From contig AP023240.1 in NCBI GenBank assembly GCA_016592635.1, forward strand, positions 1,674,001-1,738,000: a stretch of DNA of 64,000 nucleotides, given 5' to 3'. The position numbers were made by a program, and so were the translations under genes. Position 1 is the first letter of the stretch. Each line of letters opens with the position of its first letter. This stretch comes from Methyloprofundus sp. GTDB taxonomy: Bacteria; Pseudomonadota; Gammaproteobacteria; Methylococcales; Methylomonadaceae. The notes under the pieces were generated by a model that worked only from the letters and a program-made list of their open reading frames with translations, did not search any database and was not told the DNA's origin. Below are positions 35,737-45,564 of this stretch, piece by piece.

Positions 35737-36672
35737 TTAACTGCTTTTCTCTTTTGCTTTTTCCTTCCAATTCTTCTTGCGTTTAAGTTTTTTAGTTGCT
35801 TTTTTCTCACGAATAACAGCTAATTCGACTAACTCTTGCCGCATCATTTCTGGTGTTTCTAAAGTAAGCCTGCCGAGCAAGCCATCTCTCAGTTCCGTTA
35901 AAATTATTTTAGAAACCTTATCCATATCAATGTTGCCACCACTACGCAAACAGCCTCTTTTTTTACCAATTATTTGCAGTAGCTCATAATCAGTAGCAGG
36001 TAATGTTGTTAATTGATAGCGTTGTTTTAAAGGTTCCGGGTAGTGATGTAATAAAAATTCACCCGCAAAAGAGGCGACATCATCATGCTTTAAAGCAGTA
36101 TCTTTAATAGCCCCAGTCGTTGCTAAGCGATAACCAGTATTATGGTTCTCCAAATTAGGCCATAACATGCCGGGTGTATCACAAAGAATGATGCCGTTGT
36201 GTAAATCAATGCGTTGTTGCCTTTTGGTAACAGCAGGTTCATTACCTGTTTTTGCAATGGTACGCCCAGCTAAGGCATTAATTAAGGTTGATTTACCGAC
36301 ATTTGGAATGCCCATTATCAAGACATGAATCACTTTGGTAGCGCTATCTTTATGCGGCACTAATTTTCGGCATAAATCGACTACATTTTGTACTTTATCT
36401 GTTTGTATTGCGGTTAACGCGAGAGTTTTGACACCTTCTTCCTGTTCTAGGTAAGCTTGCCAAGCAGTTGTTCTTACTGGGTCAGCTAAATCAGCCTTAT
36501 TCAAGATTTTGATGCAGGGCTTATCACCACGTAACTCTGATAATAGTGGGTTAGCACTACTAAAAGGCAAACGTGCATCCAGTATTTCAATGAGTAAATC
36601 AATATCAGGCAAGCTTTCTTTAATCTCTTTGCCTGCTTTGTGCATGTGCCCTGGGAACCATTGGATTTGCAT
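35737..36672 (-). CDS. ylqF: Ribosome biogenesis GTPase YlqF/RbgA
   Basis: 311-residue circularly permuted GTPase: the G4 motif NKADL comes first (about residue 58), then G1 [14 protein letters not shown] (about 121), then G3 DTPGMLWP. RbgA matures the 50S subunit late in assembly. The C-terminal ~80 residues end in a strongly basic tail (KKATKKLKRKKNWKEKAKEK) typical of rRNA binding. It sits 11 bp downstream of the APS reductase gene on the same strand, so the two may be co-transcribed. Confidence 0.93.
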   Translation of the reverse strand: MQIQWFPGHMHKAGKEIKESLPDIDLLIEILDARLPFSSANPLLSELRGDKPCIKILNKADLADPVRTTAWQAYLEQEEGVKTLALTAIQTDKVQNVVDLCRKLVPHKDSATKVIHVLIMGIPNVGKSTLINALAGRTIAKTGNEPAVTKRQQRIDLHNGIILCDTPGMLWPNLENHNTGYRLATTGAIKDTALKHDDVASFAGEFLLHHYPEPLKQRYQLTTLPATDYELLQIIGKKRGCLRSGGNIDMDKVSKIILTELRDGLLGRLTLETPEMMRQELVELAVIREKKATKKLKRKKNWKEKAKEKSS

Positions 36673-36683
36673 AGGTTTAGCCT

Positions 36684-37418
36684 CTATTTTTTAGCAATAT
36701 GTAAACCGCATTCTTTTTTGGTAGCATCTTCCCACCACCAGCGACCAGCTCGTTCGTGTTGATTAGGTAGTACAGGGCGCGTACAAGGTTCACAACCGAT
36801 ACTAATAAAACCACGTTTATGCAATTTATTAAAAGGGACTTGGTAAGCTTTTATATAATCCCAAACTTGTGCCGAACTTTGGTTTACCATTGGGTTATAT
36901 TTGATTAAAGTATGCTCGGCACTTGAAAAAGCAGCATCAATTTCAATTTCGTGAATATTTTGTCGGGTACCAACACTTTGATCTTTACGTTGTCCTGTAA
37001 TCCAAGCATCAACTTGTGCCAGTTTACGTTTTAATGGCTCAACTTTACGAATGGCACAACATTCTTGATGACCGTCTTCATAAAAACTGAAAAGCCCTTT
37101 TGCTTTAACTAAAGCTTCAATACTTTGATGATTTGGGGACAGTAATTCAATATCAATTTTATAATGCTTACGCACCTGCTCAATAAATTGATAGGTTTCT
37201 GGGTGTAAACGGCCAGTATCTAAAGAAAACACCTGAATATCTGGGCGGATTTTTAAAGCCATATCCAGAACGACTACATCTTCAGCGCCACTAAATGATA
37301 TGGCGACACGGTCGTAGCTTTCTAAAGCATGGCGTAATACTTTTCGTGGGTTTTTATTTTGAAGTTCAGTTTGGATTGATTCGATGTCGTGCATAAATTT
37401 ATATAGGGGGTAGTGCAA
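36684..37418 (-). CDS. cysH: Assimilatory adenylylsulfate (APS) reductase, CysH family
   Basis: 244 residues, reducing activated sulfate to sulfite with thioredoxin. The [4Fe-4S] cysteines that distinguish APS reductases from PAPS reductases are present: C120-C121 ([12 protein letters not shown]) and C209/C212 (GCEPC). The catalytic Cys is C237 in ECGLH. PP-loop-like SFSGAEDVV (about 41-49) binds the nucleotide. So APS, not PAPS, is the probable substrate. Two in-frame Met precede MHDIESIQ (positions 1 and 9); either could be the start. Upstream of ylqF. Confidence 0.93.
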   Translation of the reverse strand: MHYPLYKFMHDIESIQTELQNKNPRKVLRHALESYDRVAISFSGAEDVVVLDMALKIRPDIQVFSLDTGRLHPETYQFIEQVRKHYKIDIELLSPNHQSIEALVKAKGLFSFYEDGHQECCAIRKVEPLKRKLAQVDAWITGQRKDQSVGTRQNIHEIEIDAAFSSAEHTLIKYNPMVNQSSAQVWDYIKAYQVPFNKLHKRGFISIGCEPCTRPVLPNQHERAGRWWWEDATKKECGLHIAKK

Positions 37419-37476
37419 AAGTGTACGTATTAATTCAAGGAAATTGCTGGGCGATTGGGTTTAAGTGCCTAGGTAC

Positions 37477-38346
37477 TTATGAGTGATGGTGTTCATTAAA
37501 TGTATGAATAATATCGTTAACTTTTGTTTCAGTTAAGCCTGAGATAGTTGCAATTAATGATATGTCTAGCCCAACTTTATAGGCGTTAATAACTACCTGA
37601 GATTTTACGAACCCTTCCTCAAATCCCTGTTTAAAGCCTTTTTGAAAAGCTAATTCAATCGAGTTTTTTAAAATGTAAATAAAATCTTTTTGTTTATGCT
37701 GAATCTCTAGTTCTTCATAAGAAAAATTAGCTTCATTAGCAATTTCTAGTGCTTGTTTAATTTCCAGTTGTATCTGTTCAGGAATAAAGTCTAAGTTACC
37801 TGCATTTTGCAGAAAATAAATCCATTTATCTTGTGCTGTTTGTAATTCGGCTAAGCTTTTTTTGAATTTAGGTAGCTCAATAAAAATAAGTTCTATGTCA
37901 TCGCTATAATGAATAAATTCTTCTTTTTCCAAGAGCTTAAAATTGCTGGTTATTTTATCGCTATCCTCGAACATAATAAAGTCAACAATATTCAAGGCAA
38001 TAACTGGGTTCAACAGGTGATAGTCTTCACTTTTTTGCAATTGTATCGAATAATTTTTAGCGGCATTATACAACACACGCTTTTCAAAGCCCTGATGATT
38101 TAGCACCTGCATTTCAATAATGACTAGACTCTCATCTTCAAGGCGTGCTTTAACATCAACATAGCTATCTTTCATGCCTTTCAGCATTGGAATATTATAA
38201 GGGTCGACAATTTCCAGACTGGTAATTTTTAGGTCATGATTAAAGTGAATCATGGCATTTAAAAAGCTGATCAGAATAGCGTGGCTTTGCTCACTACCAA
38301 ATACCTTTTTAAACGCATAGTCTGTTTTAACATCTAAGAACTTCAT
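37477..38346 (-). CDS. Rpn-family PD-(D/E)xK nuclease / putative transposase
   Basis: 289 residues beginning MKFLDVKTDYAFKKVFGSEQSHAILISFLNAMI, the standard opening of Rpn/PDDEXK_2 proteins. Candidate catalytic elements: DSYVDVKARLEDESLVIIEMQV (D ... ExQ) and KRVLYNAAKNYSIQL. RpnA of E. coli is a Ca-stimulated DNA endonuclease promoting RecA-independent recombination; others take part in phage defence. The C-terminus (about 240-289) has a FQKGFKQGFEEGF-type coiled repeat. It lies between gshA (10-bp gap) and cysH on the same strand and is probably an accessory insertion into a housekeeping neighbourhood. Confidence 0.88.
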   Translation of the reverse strand: MKFLDVKTDYAFKKVFGSEQSHAILISFLNAMIHFNHDLKITSLEIVDPYNIPMLKGMKDSYVDVKARLEDESLVIIEMQVLNHQGFEKRVLYNAAKNYSIQLQKSEDYHLLNPVIALNIVDFIMFEDSDKITSNFKLLEKEEFIHYSDDIELIFIELPKFKKSLAELQTAQDKWIYFLQNAGNLDFIPEQIQLEIKQALEIANEANFSYEELEIQHKQKDFIYILKNSIELAFQKGFKQGFEEGFVKSQVVINAYKVGLDISLIATISGLTETKVNDIIHTFNEHHHS

Positions 38347-38356
38347 AATAGTGCCG

Positions 38357-39934
38357 TTATTGTTGGCTAAAATATTGGGTTAAGAAATCGTCAAAAGATA
38401 AGCTGTCATTTGCCTCAATTTCTTGTTGTTTAATAAGCGATGCTGTTGCCATTGCGTTAAACTTTGCTGTTGCTGCACTATTAAGTTTAGTGGCGGTAAA
38501 GTTTTTGGCGTGTTGTGCTGACAAATGATCTGCAAATTTAGCATAAGGCTGTTTGGCATTCTGCATTGCCGTTAAAATACGTGCCGAAGGCGTTAAATCA
38601 GGGTTTTCTATCAGCTTGCGCTGTTCTGCTAATGCCTGTGTGTAATGATCAATTGGCTCACCTTGATCCAAAATATGACAAACTTCCTGCATATTATCAA
38701 GAATTTCCGTAGCCCAATCTTGCAGGCGAATGGCTTGTTGGTTTTTTAGTAATTCAACTCCAGGTTGGCGGCCTGCATTAGCAACGGTCAGTTGGTTGGC
38801 ATTATTGGTTTGAAAGTCTGCAATACTCATTGCGGGGCTATCTTGTAATAAACAACTCAATAAAAATGCTTCAATAAAGCGTGCACGGCTCGCACCAATC
38901 CCAATTGGGTTAAATAAATCTAAATCCAGTGAGCGGATTTCTACATACAGTACGCCACGACGTTTAAGTGCCAAGGTTGGTTTTTCACAAGGCTTAATGA
39001 TTTGTTTAGGGCGGACGGTACTGTAATATTCATTTTCAATTTGTAGAATATTACTATTGAGTTGTTGGTAATCATTATCAACTTGTACACCAATTGCTGC
39101 ATAGTCAGCATACGGGGTATTGATTGCATGCGATAAGCTGTCGACATAGCCATCAAGGGAGTTATAGTCGATATTTAAGTCGGCTTGATTATTACTTTTA
39201 TAGCCAATATCACTCATACGTAATGAGGTGGCATATGGGTGATAGAGAGTACCATTATCAAATTCAGCAAACTGTGCCATCAGTTCAGGGCGTGTTTTGA
39301 AGAAGTTTTTACAGATAGCGGGTGAGGCACCAAATAAATATAAAATCAACCAGCCTTGGCGTTGAAAATTACGGATCAAATCAAAATAGCTGGCGGCTTG
39401 AAATTCTTCTAATGAGTTTTGTGCGCCTTCTAATTGATGTAGCACAGGCCAGAGTGCTTCTGGAACAGAATAATTAAAATGTACCCCTGCAATAGCTTGC
39501 ATAGTGCGCCCATAACGATGCCATAGACCTTTACGGTATACATGTTTCATTTTGCCAATATTAGACTGGCCGTATTCAGCAATCGGAATACTTTCGTCAC
39601 CATTAATACCACAAGGCATGCTGGTCGCTAATAAGTGCTCATTATCCAAGTTGTCATACACAAACTGGTGGATATTGTGCATGAAATCTAAAGTTTCATT
39701 AATATCAGCAAAGGGTGGGGTGATAAATTCTAATAATGCCTCAGAATAATCCGTGGTGATATGTGGGTGCGTTAAGGCCGCTCCGAGTGCTGATGGGTGA
39801 GCTGTTTGCGCTATAAAGCCTTGCTTGGAGAGACGCAGACTTTCCTTTTCTATGCCCTTGAGGCCATTTTTTAAAAGAGATTGTTGTTTGCTGGCTATTA
39901 ATCGTTGTAAACGATTTAAATTTGTCGTATTCAA
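38357..39934 (-). CDS. gshA: Glutamate-cysteine ligase (gammaproteobacterial type)
   Basis: 525 residues catalysing the ATP-dependent first step of glutathione synthesis. Family hallmarks: GLKGIEKESLRLSKQGF near the N-terminus, ITTDYSEALLEFITPP, HNIHQFVYDNL, GVHFNYSVPE, NFQRQGWLILYLFGASPAICKNF, and YVEIRSLDLDLFNPIG in the active-site region. Length fits the E. coli-type enzyme (518 residues). gshB is not nearby. Divergent from recQ. Confidence 0.96.
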   Translation of the reverse strand: MNTTNLNRLQRLIASKQQSLLKNGLKGIEKESLRLSKQGFIAQTAHPSALGAALTHPHITTDYSEALLEFITPPFADINETLDFMHNIHQFVYDNLDNEHLLATSMPCGINGDESIPIAEYGQSNIGKMKHVYRKGLWHRYGRTMQAIAGVHFNYSVPEALWPVLHQLEGAQNSLEEFQAASYFDLIRNFQRQGWLILYLFGASPAICKNFFKTRPELMAQFAEFDNGTLYHPYATSLRMSDIGYKSNNQADLNIDYNSLDGYVDSLSHAINTPYADYAAIGVQVDNDYQQLNSNILQIENEYYSTVRPKQIIKPCEKPTLALKRRGVLYVEIRSLDLDLFNPIGIGASRARFIEAFLLSCLLQDSPAMSIADFQTNNANQLTVANAGRQPGVELLKNQQAIRLQDWATEILDNMQEVCHILDQGEPIDHYTQALAEQRKLIENPDLTPSARILTAMQNAKQPYAKFADHLSAQHAKNFTATKLNSAATAKFNAMATASLIKQQEIEANDSLSFDDFLTQYFSQQ

Positions 39935-40003
39935 AATGATAAAAACCCGGATAAAAATGCTACCATCTATTATATAACTGTTTAGGGGCTAGAGATAAAT
40001 ATT

Positions 40004-42145
40004 GTGCAGCAATCACAGAATAAGGAAACGTCGGCACTTGCTATTTTGCAGACTGTTTTTGGGTATGAGGAATTTCGAGGGCAACAAGCGGAAATTATTG
40101 AGCAATTAATTATTGGCAATAGTGCGGTGGTCTTAATGCCGACAGGCGGTGGTAAATCACTTTGCTATCAAATTCCCGCGATGGTTCGTGATGGCGTAGG
40201 GATTGTGATTTCCCCCTTGATTGCTTTAATGGAAGATCAAGTGAATGCTTTGCACCAATTAGGAGTGCAGGCAGCTTATTTAAATTCGACTTTGAACTAT
40301 GAGCAAGTACAAATCATTGAGCAGCAATTACGCCGTAATGAACTGGATTTACTTTATGTCGCTCCGGAACGCTTAACCTCAGAACGAACATTACAATTAT
40401 TTAGTCAGATACAGATTGCTTTATTTGCCATTGACGAAGCACACTGTGTATCGCAATGGGGGCATGACTTTCGTGCTGATTATTTGCAGTTATCCTTATT
40501 GGCCGAGCGTTTTCCAATTATTCCACGTATTGCGTTAACCGCAACGGCTGACCAGCGTACCCGTGAAGAAATTATTACCCGTTTAAGCTTAACTGAGTCC
40601 AAGTTATTTATTGGTGGGTTTGACCGACCTAATATTCGCTATCGCATTGTCGAAAAGAACAATGCACGGCAGCAATTGTTGGCGTTGATTAAAGCGGAGC
40701 ATATGGGTGATGCAGGTATTGTTTACTGTTTATCGCGTAAGAAAGTTGAGTCTACTGCTAAGTGGCTACAAGAAAAAGGTGTTGATGCTTACCCTTATCA
40801 TGCGGGTTTATCTCACCAACTACGCAAGGAGCATCAGCATAAATTTTTAATGTCTGAAGGGGTGGTTATCGTTGCCACGGTTGCCTTTGGCATGGGTATT
40901 GACAAGCCCAATGTACGTTTTGTTGCGCATTTGGATTTACCCAAAAGTATCGAAGGTTATTACCAAGAAACGGGCAGAGCAGGGCGTGATGGTGAACCTG
41001 CCAATGCATGGATGGCCTATGGTTTACAAGATGTGATTATGTTGCGACAAATGTTGCAAGGTTCAGATGCTGATGAAACCCATAAACGGGTGGAACTACA
41101 TAAACTAGATGCGATGTTGGGGTTATGCGAGCAAGTATCTTGTCGGCGTGAAGTATTGTTAAGTTATTTTGGTGAAACCCAAGCTGAATCTTGTGGTAAT
41201 TGTGATACCTGTTTGGAGCCAGTGGAAACTTGGGATGGCACCATTGCAGCGCAGCAAGCTTTATCATGTATTTATCGTACTGAGCAACGCTTTGGCGTTA
41301 ATTATTTAATGGAAGTGTTGTTAGGGAAAGACACCGATCGTATGCGCAGTTTTGGGCATGATAAACAAAGTACTTTTGGTATTGGTAAGGAATTAACTGA
41401 AACCCAGTGGCGTTCCGTCTTTAGGCAATTAGTGGTAAAAGGTTTGGTGGATGTTGATTTTGAGTATGGCGCGTTGAAACTCAACCCGAGTTGTCGGCCA
41501 TTATTACGTGGTGAAACCCAAATTCGTTTCCGTAAAGAATTAGCCAAAGCTAAAAGCAAAAAAACCAAGGTTAAACGCGGTGATTTTGTCAAACATAGTG
41601 ATAATGTTTTATGGGATGCATTACGCGCAAAACGTCGTGAATTAGCAGATGCACAAGATGTACCACCGTATGTGATTTTTAATGATGCCAGCTTAACGGA
41701 AATGGTCGAAACGGTACCAAAAAATGAACAGCAGTTTGCGCAAATTTCAGGAGTAGGTGAGCGTAAACTTGAACTGTATGCCGATGACTTTCTCAGTGTC
41801 ATTAATAGTATTCATATTAGCCAAGAAAAAAACTCTGAATTTACGGAAACGGTAGATGAAACGGTGATACTGTTTAATGCTGGTTTTTCAGTGCAAAAAA
41901 TTGCAGTGCAAAGGGAGTTGAAAGACACCACAATCTATGGTCATTTAGCGCAAGGTATTGCTCAAGGGCGGGTTAATTTAAAGGATGTCGTTGAATTAAG
42001 TGAACAAGAAATTAGCACCATACAAGATGAAGTTTTAAGTTTGGCAGCGGCTCCCGAAGATCCTTTAAAGCCTGTTTATGATGCACTCAATGCAGCATAT
42101 GACTATGGCATTATTCGTTGTGTGAAAGCGGGCATGGAACTTTAA
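40004..42145 (+). CDS. recQ: ATP-dependent DNA helicase RecQ
   Basis: 713-residue 3'-5' helicase: motif [13 protein letters not shown] (about 46-57), DEAH box [15 protein letters not shown], motif [12 protein letters not shown], and the zinc-binding RecQ-C-terminal region with cysteines ([20 protein letters not shown] ... CGNCDTC). The HRDC domain is at about 545-605 ([26 protein letters not shown]). An extra C-terminal ~100 residues ([24 protein letters not shown]) look like the helix-turn-helix module found in longer RecQ proteins. The start is GTG at 40004; the next in-frame ATG would remove motif I. Confidence 0.96.
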   Translation: MQQSQNKETSALAILQTVFGYEEFRGQQAEIIEQLIIGNSAVVLMPTGGGKSLCYQIPAMVRDGVGIVISPLIALMEDQVNALHQLGVQAAYLNSTLNYEQVQIIEQQLRRNELDLLYVAPERLTSERTLQLFSQIQIALFAIDEAHCVSQWGHDFRADYLQLSLLAERFPIIPRIALTATADQRTREEIITRLSLTESKLFIGGFDRPNIRYRIVEKNNARQQLLALIKAEHMGDAGIVYCLSRKKVESTAKWLQEKGVDAYPYHAGLSHQLRKEHQHKFLMSEGVVIVATVAFGMGIDKPNVRFVAHLDLPKSIEGYYQETGRAGRDGEPANAWMAYGLQDVIMLRQMLQGSDADETHKRVELHKLDAMLGLCEQVSCRREVLLSYFGETQAESCGNCDTCLEPVETWDGTIAAQQALSCIYRTEQRFGVNYLMEVLLGKDTDRMRSFGHDKQSTFGIGKELTETQWRSVFRQLVVKGLVDVDFEYGALKLNPSCRPLLRGETQIRFRKELAKAKSKKTKVKRGDFVKHSDNVLWDALRAKRRELADAQDVPPYVIFNDASLTEMVETVPKNEQQFAQISGVGERKLELYADDFLSVINSIHISQEKNSEFTETVDETVILFNAGFSVQKIAVQRELKDTTIYGHLAQGIAQGRVNLKDVVELSEQEISTIQDEVLSLAAAPEDPLKPVYDALNAAYDYGIIRCVKAGMEL

Positions 42146-42234
42146 TACTTTCTTATATTGCATAAGCACTGCATACTTGTTACTATCCAAATTCCATAAT
42201 TATAAAATAACAATAACAACAATGAGGAATCATT

Positions 42235-42618
42235 ATGAGTGAAGAAGAAAGCAGCAAAAGTCTATACGAGCAAATTGGTGGTGAAGCAGCGGTTGATGCA
42301 GCAGTAGAACTTTTTTACCGTAAAGTTCTGGCGGATCATCATATTAATCGTTTTTTTGATAAAACGGATATGGAAACCCAAGCGGCTAAGCAAAAAGCTT
42401 TTCTAACAATGGCTTTTGGCGGACCTGCAAACTATACGGGCGAAGACATGCGCACCGGTCATGCTAAAATGGTTAAAATGGGCTTAAATGCTTCTCATTT
42501 TGATGCCGTTATGGGACATCTGGGGGCAACCATGCAAGAACTAGGTGTACCTGATAATTTGATTGCTCAAGCGGCTGCGATTGCAGAGAGCACTCGTAAT
42601 GATGTACTAGGTCTATAA
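42235..42618 (+). CDS. Group I truncated haemoglobin
   Basis: 127 residues: SLYEQIGGEAAVDAAVELFYRKVLADHHINRFF (trHbN opening with the 'YEQIGG' start), FLTMAFGGPANYTGEDMRTGHAKM (contains the proximal His in the TGxxMxxxHxxM pattern) and GVPDNLIAQAAAIAESTRNDVLG. Group I members bind O2 and NO and often act in NO detoxification. AGGAAT precedes ATG 42235. It is followed by a large inverted-repeat element. A second globin is encoded at 62802. Confidence 0.93.
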   Translation: MSEEESSKSLYEQIGGEAAVDAAVELFYRKVLADHHINRFFDKTDMETQAAKQKAFLTMAFGGPANYTGEDMRTGHAKMVKMGLNASHFDAVMGHLGATMQELGVPDNLIAQAAAIAESTRNDVLGL

Positions 42619-42634
42619 TTACATTTTTAATTTA

Positions 42635-42736
42635 GTAGGATGGGTAGAGCGTCTTTTTGCGAAACCCATCAATTTGTATAGCACTGATGGGTTTCACTCC
42701 ACGACTTTTTAAGTCGTTGCGTTCTACCCATCCTAC
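42635..42736 (+). repeat. Inverted-repeat element, family A (copy 2)
   Basis: Outer arms GTAGGATGGGTAGA (42635-42648) and TCTACCCATCCTAC (42723-42736) are exact complements. Inner arms GAAACCCATCA and TGATGGGTTTC (42661-42671 and 42685-42695) form a second hairpin. Related copies lie at 52371-52477 and 56630-56765, and a core-only copy at 2479-2512. It may end transcripts from both sides between the haemoglobin gene and cheB. Confidence 0.8.
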
Positions 42737-42803
42737 GGTTGCTTGAATTATTTTGTGATATTCTGAATAAATTTATAGGTAATGAAACCTAAAACAGCCG
42801 ACT

Positions 42804-43904
42804 TCATGCTTTGCGTAAAAATGTAGCTCGGCTAGGTGAGCTTACAATAAATTCGGCTATATCAGCCAGCCCCAATTGACCATCCACACCACCAATTTTG
42901 ACTGCCTCTTTCGGCATGCCATAAACCACACAAGAGGCTTCATCTTGTGCGATAGTTAAAGCACCAGTCGCATGTAACTCTTTCATGCCTTTGGCACCAT
43001 CATCTCCCATGCCAGTCATAATAATACCAATAGCATTCTGCCCTGCTGCTTGTGCAGTAGATCTAAATAATACATCAACTGAAGGGCGGTGTCGGCTGAC
43101 TAAAGGTCCATCTTTTACTTCTACTCGATATTGTGCGCCACTACGCCTTAATAACATATGTTTACCACCTGGGGCGATCAATACTTGCCCAGGAATAACA
43201 CGATCATTCGATTCCGCTTCTTTTACTGTTACTTCACAAATACTATCTAAACGAGCTGCAAAGGCAGCTGTGAAAGCTTCGGGCATATGTTGTACAACAA
43301 TAATGCCAGGTGCTGTTCTCGGTAGTCGGGTTAGGACGTATTCTAAAGCTTGGGTACCGCCAGTTGAAGTGCCAATAGAGATGACTCGATCGGTGGAGTC
43401 ATACATAGGTTTGGCGTGAGATTGGGCAATAACAGCGTCTGCAGTCAATTTAGGCTTAACAATGATAGGGGCATGAGCTGGCATGCTACGCATAGACTGC
43501 ATTTTTGCACGTGCAGCACCTTTGATTGCATCCGCAATAAGTGCTTTCGATTCTTGCAGGAAATTTTTTAAATTAACTGTCGGTTTGGTGATAATGTCAA
43601 CAGCGCCAGCACTCATGGCTTGCATGGTAACTTCTGCACCTTTAGCTGTTAAAGTTGAGCAAATAACAACAGGAGTAGGGTGTTCATGCATGAGTTTCTT
43701 TAGAAATGTAATGCCATCCATGCGCGGCATTTCTATGTCCAAAACGATGACATCAGGCCAGTCTCGTTCCATTTTCTTTTGTGCAAAAATAGGGTCAGGG
43801 GCAGATGCAATCACTTTAATACCTGTAATACTGTCCAATAAATTAGTTAACACTTGTCTGACGACCGCGGAGTCATCAACAATAAATACTTTTATATCAT
43901 TCAT
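42804..43904 (-). CDS. cheB: Chemotaxis response regulator protein-glutamate methylesterase CheB
   Basis: 366 residues: N-terminal receiver (phospho-acceptor Asp56 in VIVLDIEMP, acidic pair D10-D11) and a C-terminal methylesterase with catalytic Ser in [12 protein letters not shown], His in VVQHMPEAF and Asp in [12 protein letters not shown]. Demethylates and deamidates chemoreceptors as adaptation feedback. The linker (~120-165) is longer than in E. coli. It lies last in the cheR-cheD-cheB minus-strand unit, opposite the cheY/cheA half of the cluster. Confidence 0.96.
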   Translation of the reverse strand: MNDIKVFIVDDSAVVRQVLTNLLDSITGIKVIASAPDPIFAQKKMERDWPDVIVLDIEMPRMDGITFLKKLMHEHPTPVVICSTLTAKGAEVTMQAMSAGAVDIITKPTVNLKNFLQESKALIADAIKGAARAKMQSMRSMPAHAPIIVKPKLTADAVIAQSHAKPMYDSTDRVISIGTSTGGTQALEYVLTRLPRTAPGIIVVQHMPEAFTAAFAARLDSICEVTVKEAESNDRVIPGQVLIAPGGKHMLLRRSGAQYRVEVKDGPLVSRHRPSVDVLFRSTAQAAGQNAIGIIMTGMGDDGAKGMKELHATGALTIAQDEASCVVYGMPKEAVKIGGVDGQLGLADIAEFIVSSPSRATFLRKA

Positions 43905-43985
43905 ATCTTATGCTTCCATGAAGAATTAGAAAAATTCCAGATCGCCATCACTGACATTTTGTTCATTATTTTCAATTAAATGTGC

Positions 43986-44582
43986 TTACCAAAACTCAGC
44001 CTGACTTTGTGCATGCTCATGTTCCGCAACACTTTTCTTCCAATATTGGCGCTCTTCTTGTTCCAGTTGTTGGGTTTGGTTGTTTTCAATACGCTTAACA
44101 TACACTGAAAAGTCGCCACCGACAAAATGTATATTTCTACCAAACTTGCCACCTAAACACCCCCCCATTAGTGGGATTTTTTCATTTTTAAGAAACTCTT
44201 TAATAAAGGCAATATTGACATCACCAATCGTTTCTTTGTTTTTCTTATCTTCGCGTAAGTGTAAAACATTGCCGCCACCAAAGCACTTGGCTTTTAAATT
44301 AAGTTTGCTGGCACCATGTTGCATCATTTCATTGATTAATAACTCCATCGCATACATGCCATAGCGAGCTTCTTCGGTATCCAATAACGGGACAGAGTGT
44401 GCATGGTGACGATAGGCTAACAAGAAATGATTCATACCAATAATTCTATTAACGGGGTCATATAAGCAGGCTGCAACACAGGATCCTAAGAGAGTTGAAA
44501 TGATTTCTTGCTCAGAACTAACATAATACTCGCCTGGATCAATAATAATACGTTGCGTTTGTTTGTAAGGAAGCGTTTTCAT
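43986..44582 (-). CDS. cheD: Chemoreceptor glutamine deamidase CheD (C-terminal tail interrupted by a stop)
   Basis: 198 residues. Catalytic Cys in LLGSCVAACLYD (C35) and His in NRIIGMNHFLL, with FGGGNVL for the Thr/Gly-rich loop. Deamidates receptor glutamines. Starts inside the cheR end (ATGA overlap of 4 nt). The protein ends at TAA after ...SQAEFW, but the same frame continues for 19 more codons (AHLIENNEQNVSDGDLEFF) to a second TAA at 43926. That DGDLEFF tail looks like the acidic-aromatic ends of other chemotaxis proteins here (DDELTFF in the receptor at 45565). A CAA-to-TAA change is the simplest explanation; the core domain is intact, so activity may persist. Confidence 0.92.
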   Translation of the reverse strand: MKTLPYKQTQRIIIDPGEYYVSSEQEIISTLLGSCVAACLYDPVNRIIGMNHFLLAYRHHAHSVPLLDTEEARYGMYAMELLINEMMQHGASKLNLKAKCFGGGNVLHLREDKKNKETIGDVNIAFIKEFLKNEKIPLMGGCLGGKFGRNIHFVGGDFSVYVKRIENNQTQQLEQEERQYWKKSVAEHEHAQSQAEFW

Positions 44583-45394
44583 TTTTTAATAAAAATTGAA
44601 GGTTTAACCATTTCGACACAATCAGTGACTCTATGTAAACTTTCGGAGTGACTGATGAAAAAATGACCGCCTGGTTTTAATGCGCCTGCAATACGTTCTA
44701 CGACATGTTTTTTGGTTTCTTGGTCAAAATAAATCAAAACATTACGTAAAAAAATAACATCAAATTTACCAATACTGGGAGCTAGAGGTTTCATTAAGTT
44801 GGCTTGATCAAAATGCATACGATCTCTTAATTTTTCAATAACGCGAAAATAACCTTCTTGTGAGCGTACCCCTTTTAAAGCATATTTTTCCAGAAAAGTA
44901 GCTGGCATGTGTTCTAGGCGCTCCATAGGGTAAACGCCATTTTTAGCTATATCCAGTACTCGAGTACTTAAATCAGAGCCAAAAATCTCCCATTTACGCA
45001 TGCCGAGTGTGTCAGCCATCACCATGGCCAGCGAGTGTGCCTCTTCACCAGTAGAGCTCGCTGCGCTCCAAATTCTGAACTGATCACCTCGATGCGGTTT
45101 TAAAATCTCATCACGGAAAAAATCAAAATGCTTCGGCTCACGAAAGAAGTAAGTTTCATTGGTGGTTAAGATATTAACCAACATTTGAAATTCATTGGGA
45201 TAATCAGGACTGGTAGCAAGTTGGTAATATTGTCCATAATTTGGTAGGTCATAGTGGTTTAGACGTTTAGCTAACCGACTGGCAACCATGACTTTTTTTT
45301 CAGGTGCTAAAGAAATTCCAGCATGTTGGTAAATCAATTGGCGAAATTTTTCAAACTCTGCAACGGTAATAGGAGAAATGCTGATAACGCTCAC
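44579..45394 (-). CDS. cheR: Chemoreceptor glutamate methyltransferase CheR
   Basis: 271 residues with an N-terminal helical domain and a C-terminal SAM-binding domain: RIWSAASSTGEEAHSLAMVMAD (motif I), FFREPKHFDFF, DVIFLRNVLIYFD and FFISHSESLH. Methylates receptor glutamates. No VxxF-type tetratricopeptide extension. First gene of the minus-strand unit, divergent from the plus-strand mcp at 45565 across a 170-bp intergenic region that should hold both promoters. Confidence 0.95.
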   Translation of the reverse strand: MSVISISPITVAEFEKFRQLIYQHAGISLAPEKKVMVASRLAKRLNHYDLPNYGQYYQLATSPDYPNEFQMLVNILTTNETYFFREPKHFDFFRDEILKPHRGDQFRIWSAASSTGEEAHSLAMVMADTLGMRKWEIFGSDLSTRVLDIAKNGVYPMERLEHMPATFLEKYALKGVRSQEGYFRVIEKLRDRMHFDQANLMKPLAPSIGKFDVIFLRNVLIYFDQETKKHVVERIAGALKPGGHFFISHSESLHRVTDCVEMVKPSIFIKK

Positions 45395-45564
45395 CTTATT
45401 TACTAGAAAAAGTATAAAAAAATCATACCAGAATTTTCCTGCCAGTTATATTATAAAATACTAATTTGTTATGGCCGTCGCAAAAATAAAAACACAGTAA
45501 TTAAGTCAGTTGTTATTGTATTCTAAGCGTCTTAAAATGGAGACAAATTATTAGGGAGCTTCTT

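Noticed and set aside
42985-43929. Plus-strand frames of 144 and 148 codons
   Set aside because: Antisense to cheB, which is complete with all catalytic residues.
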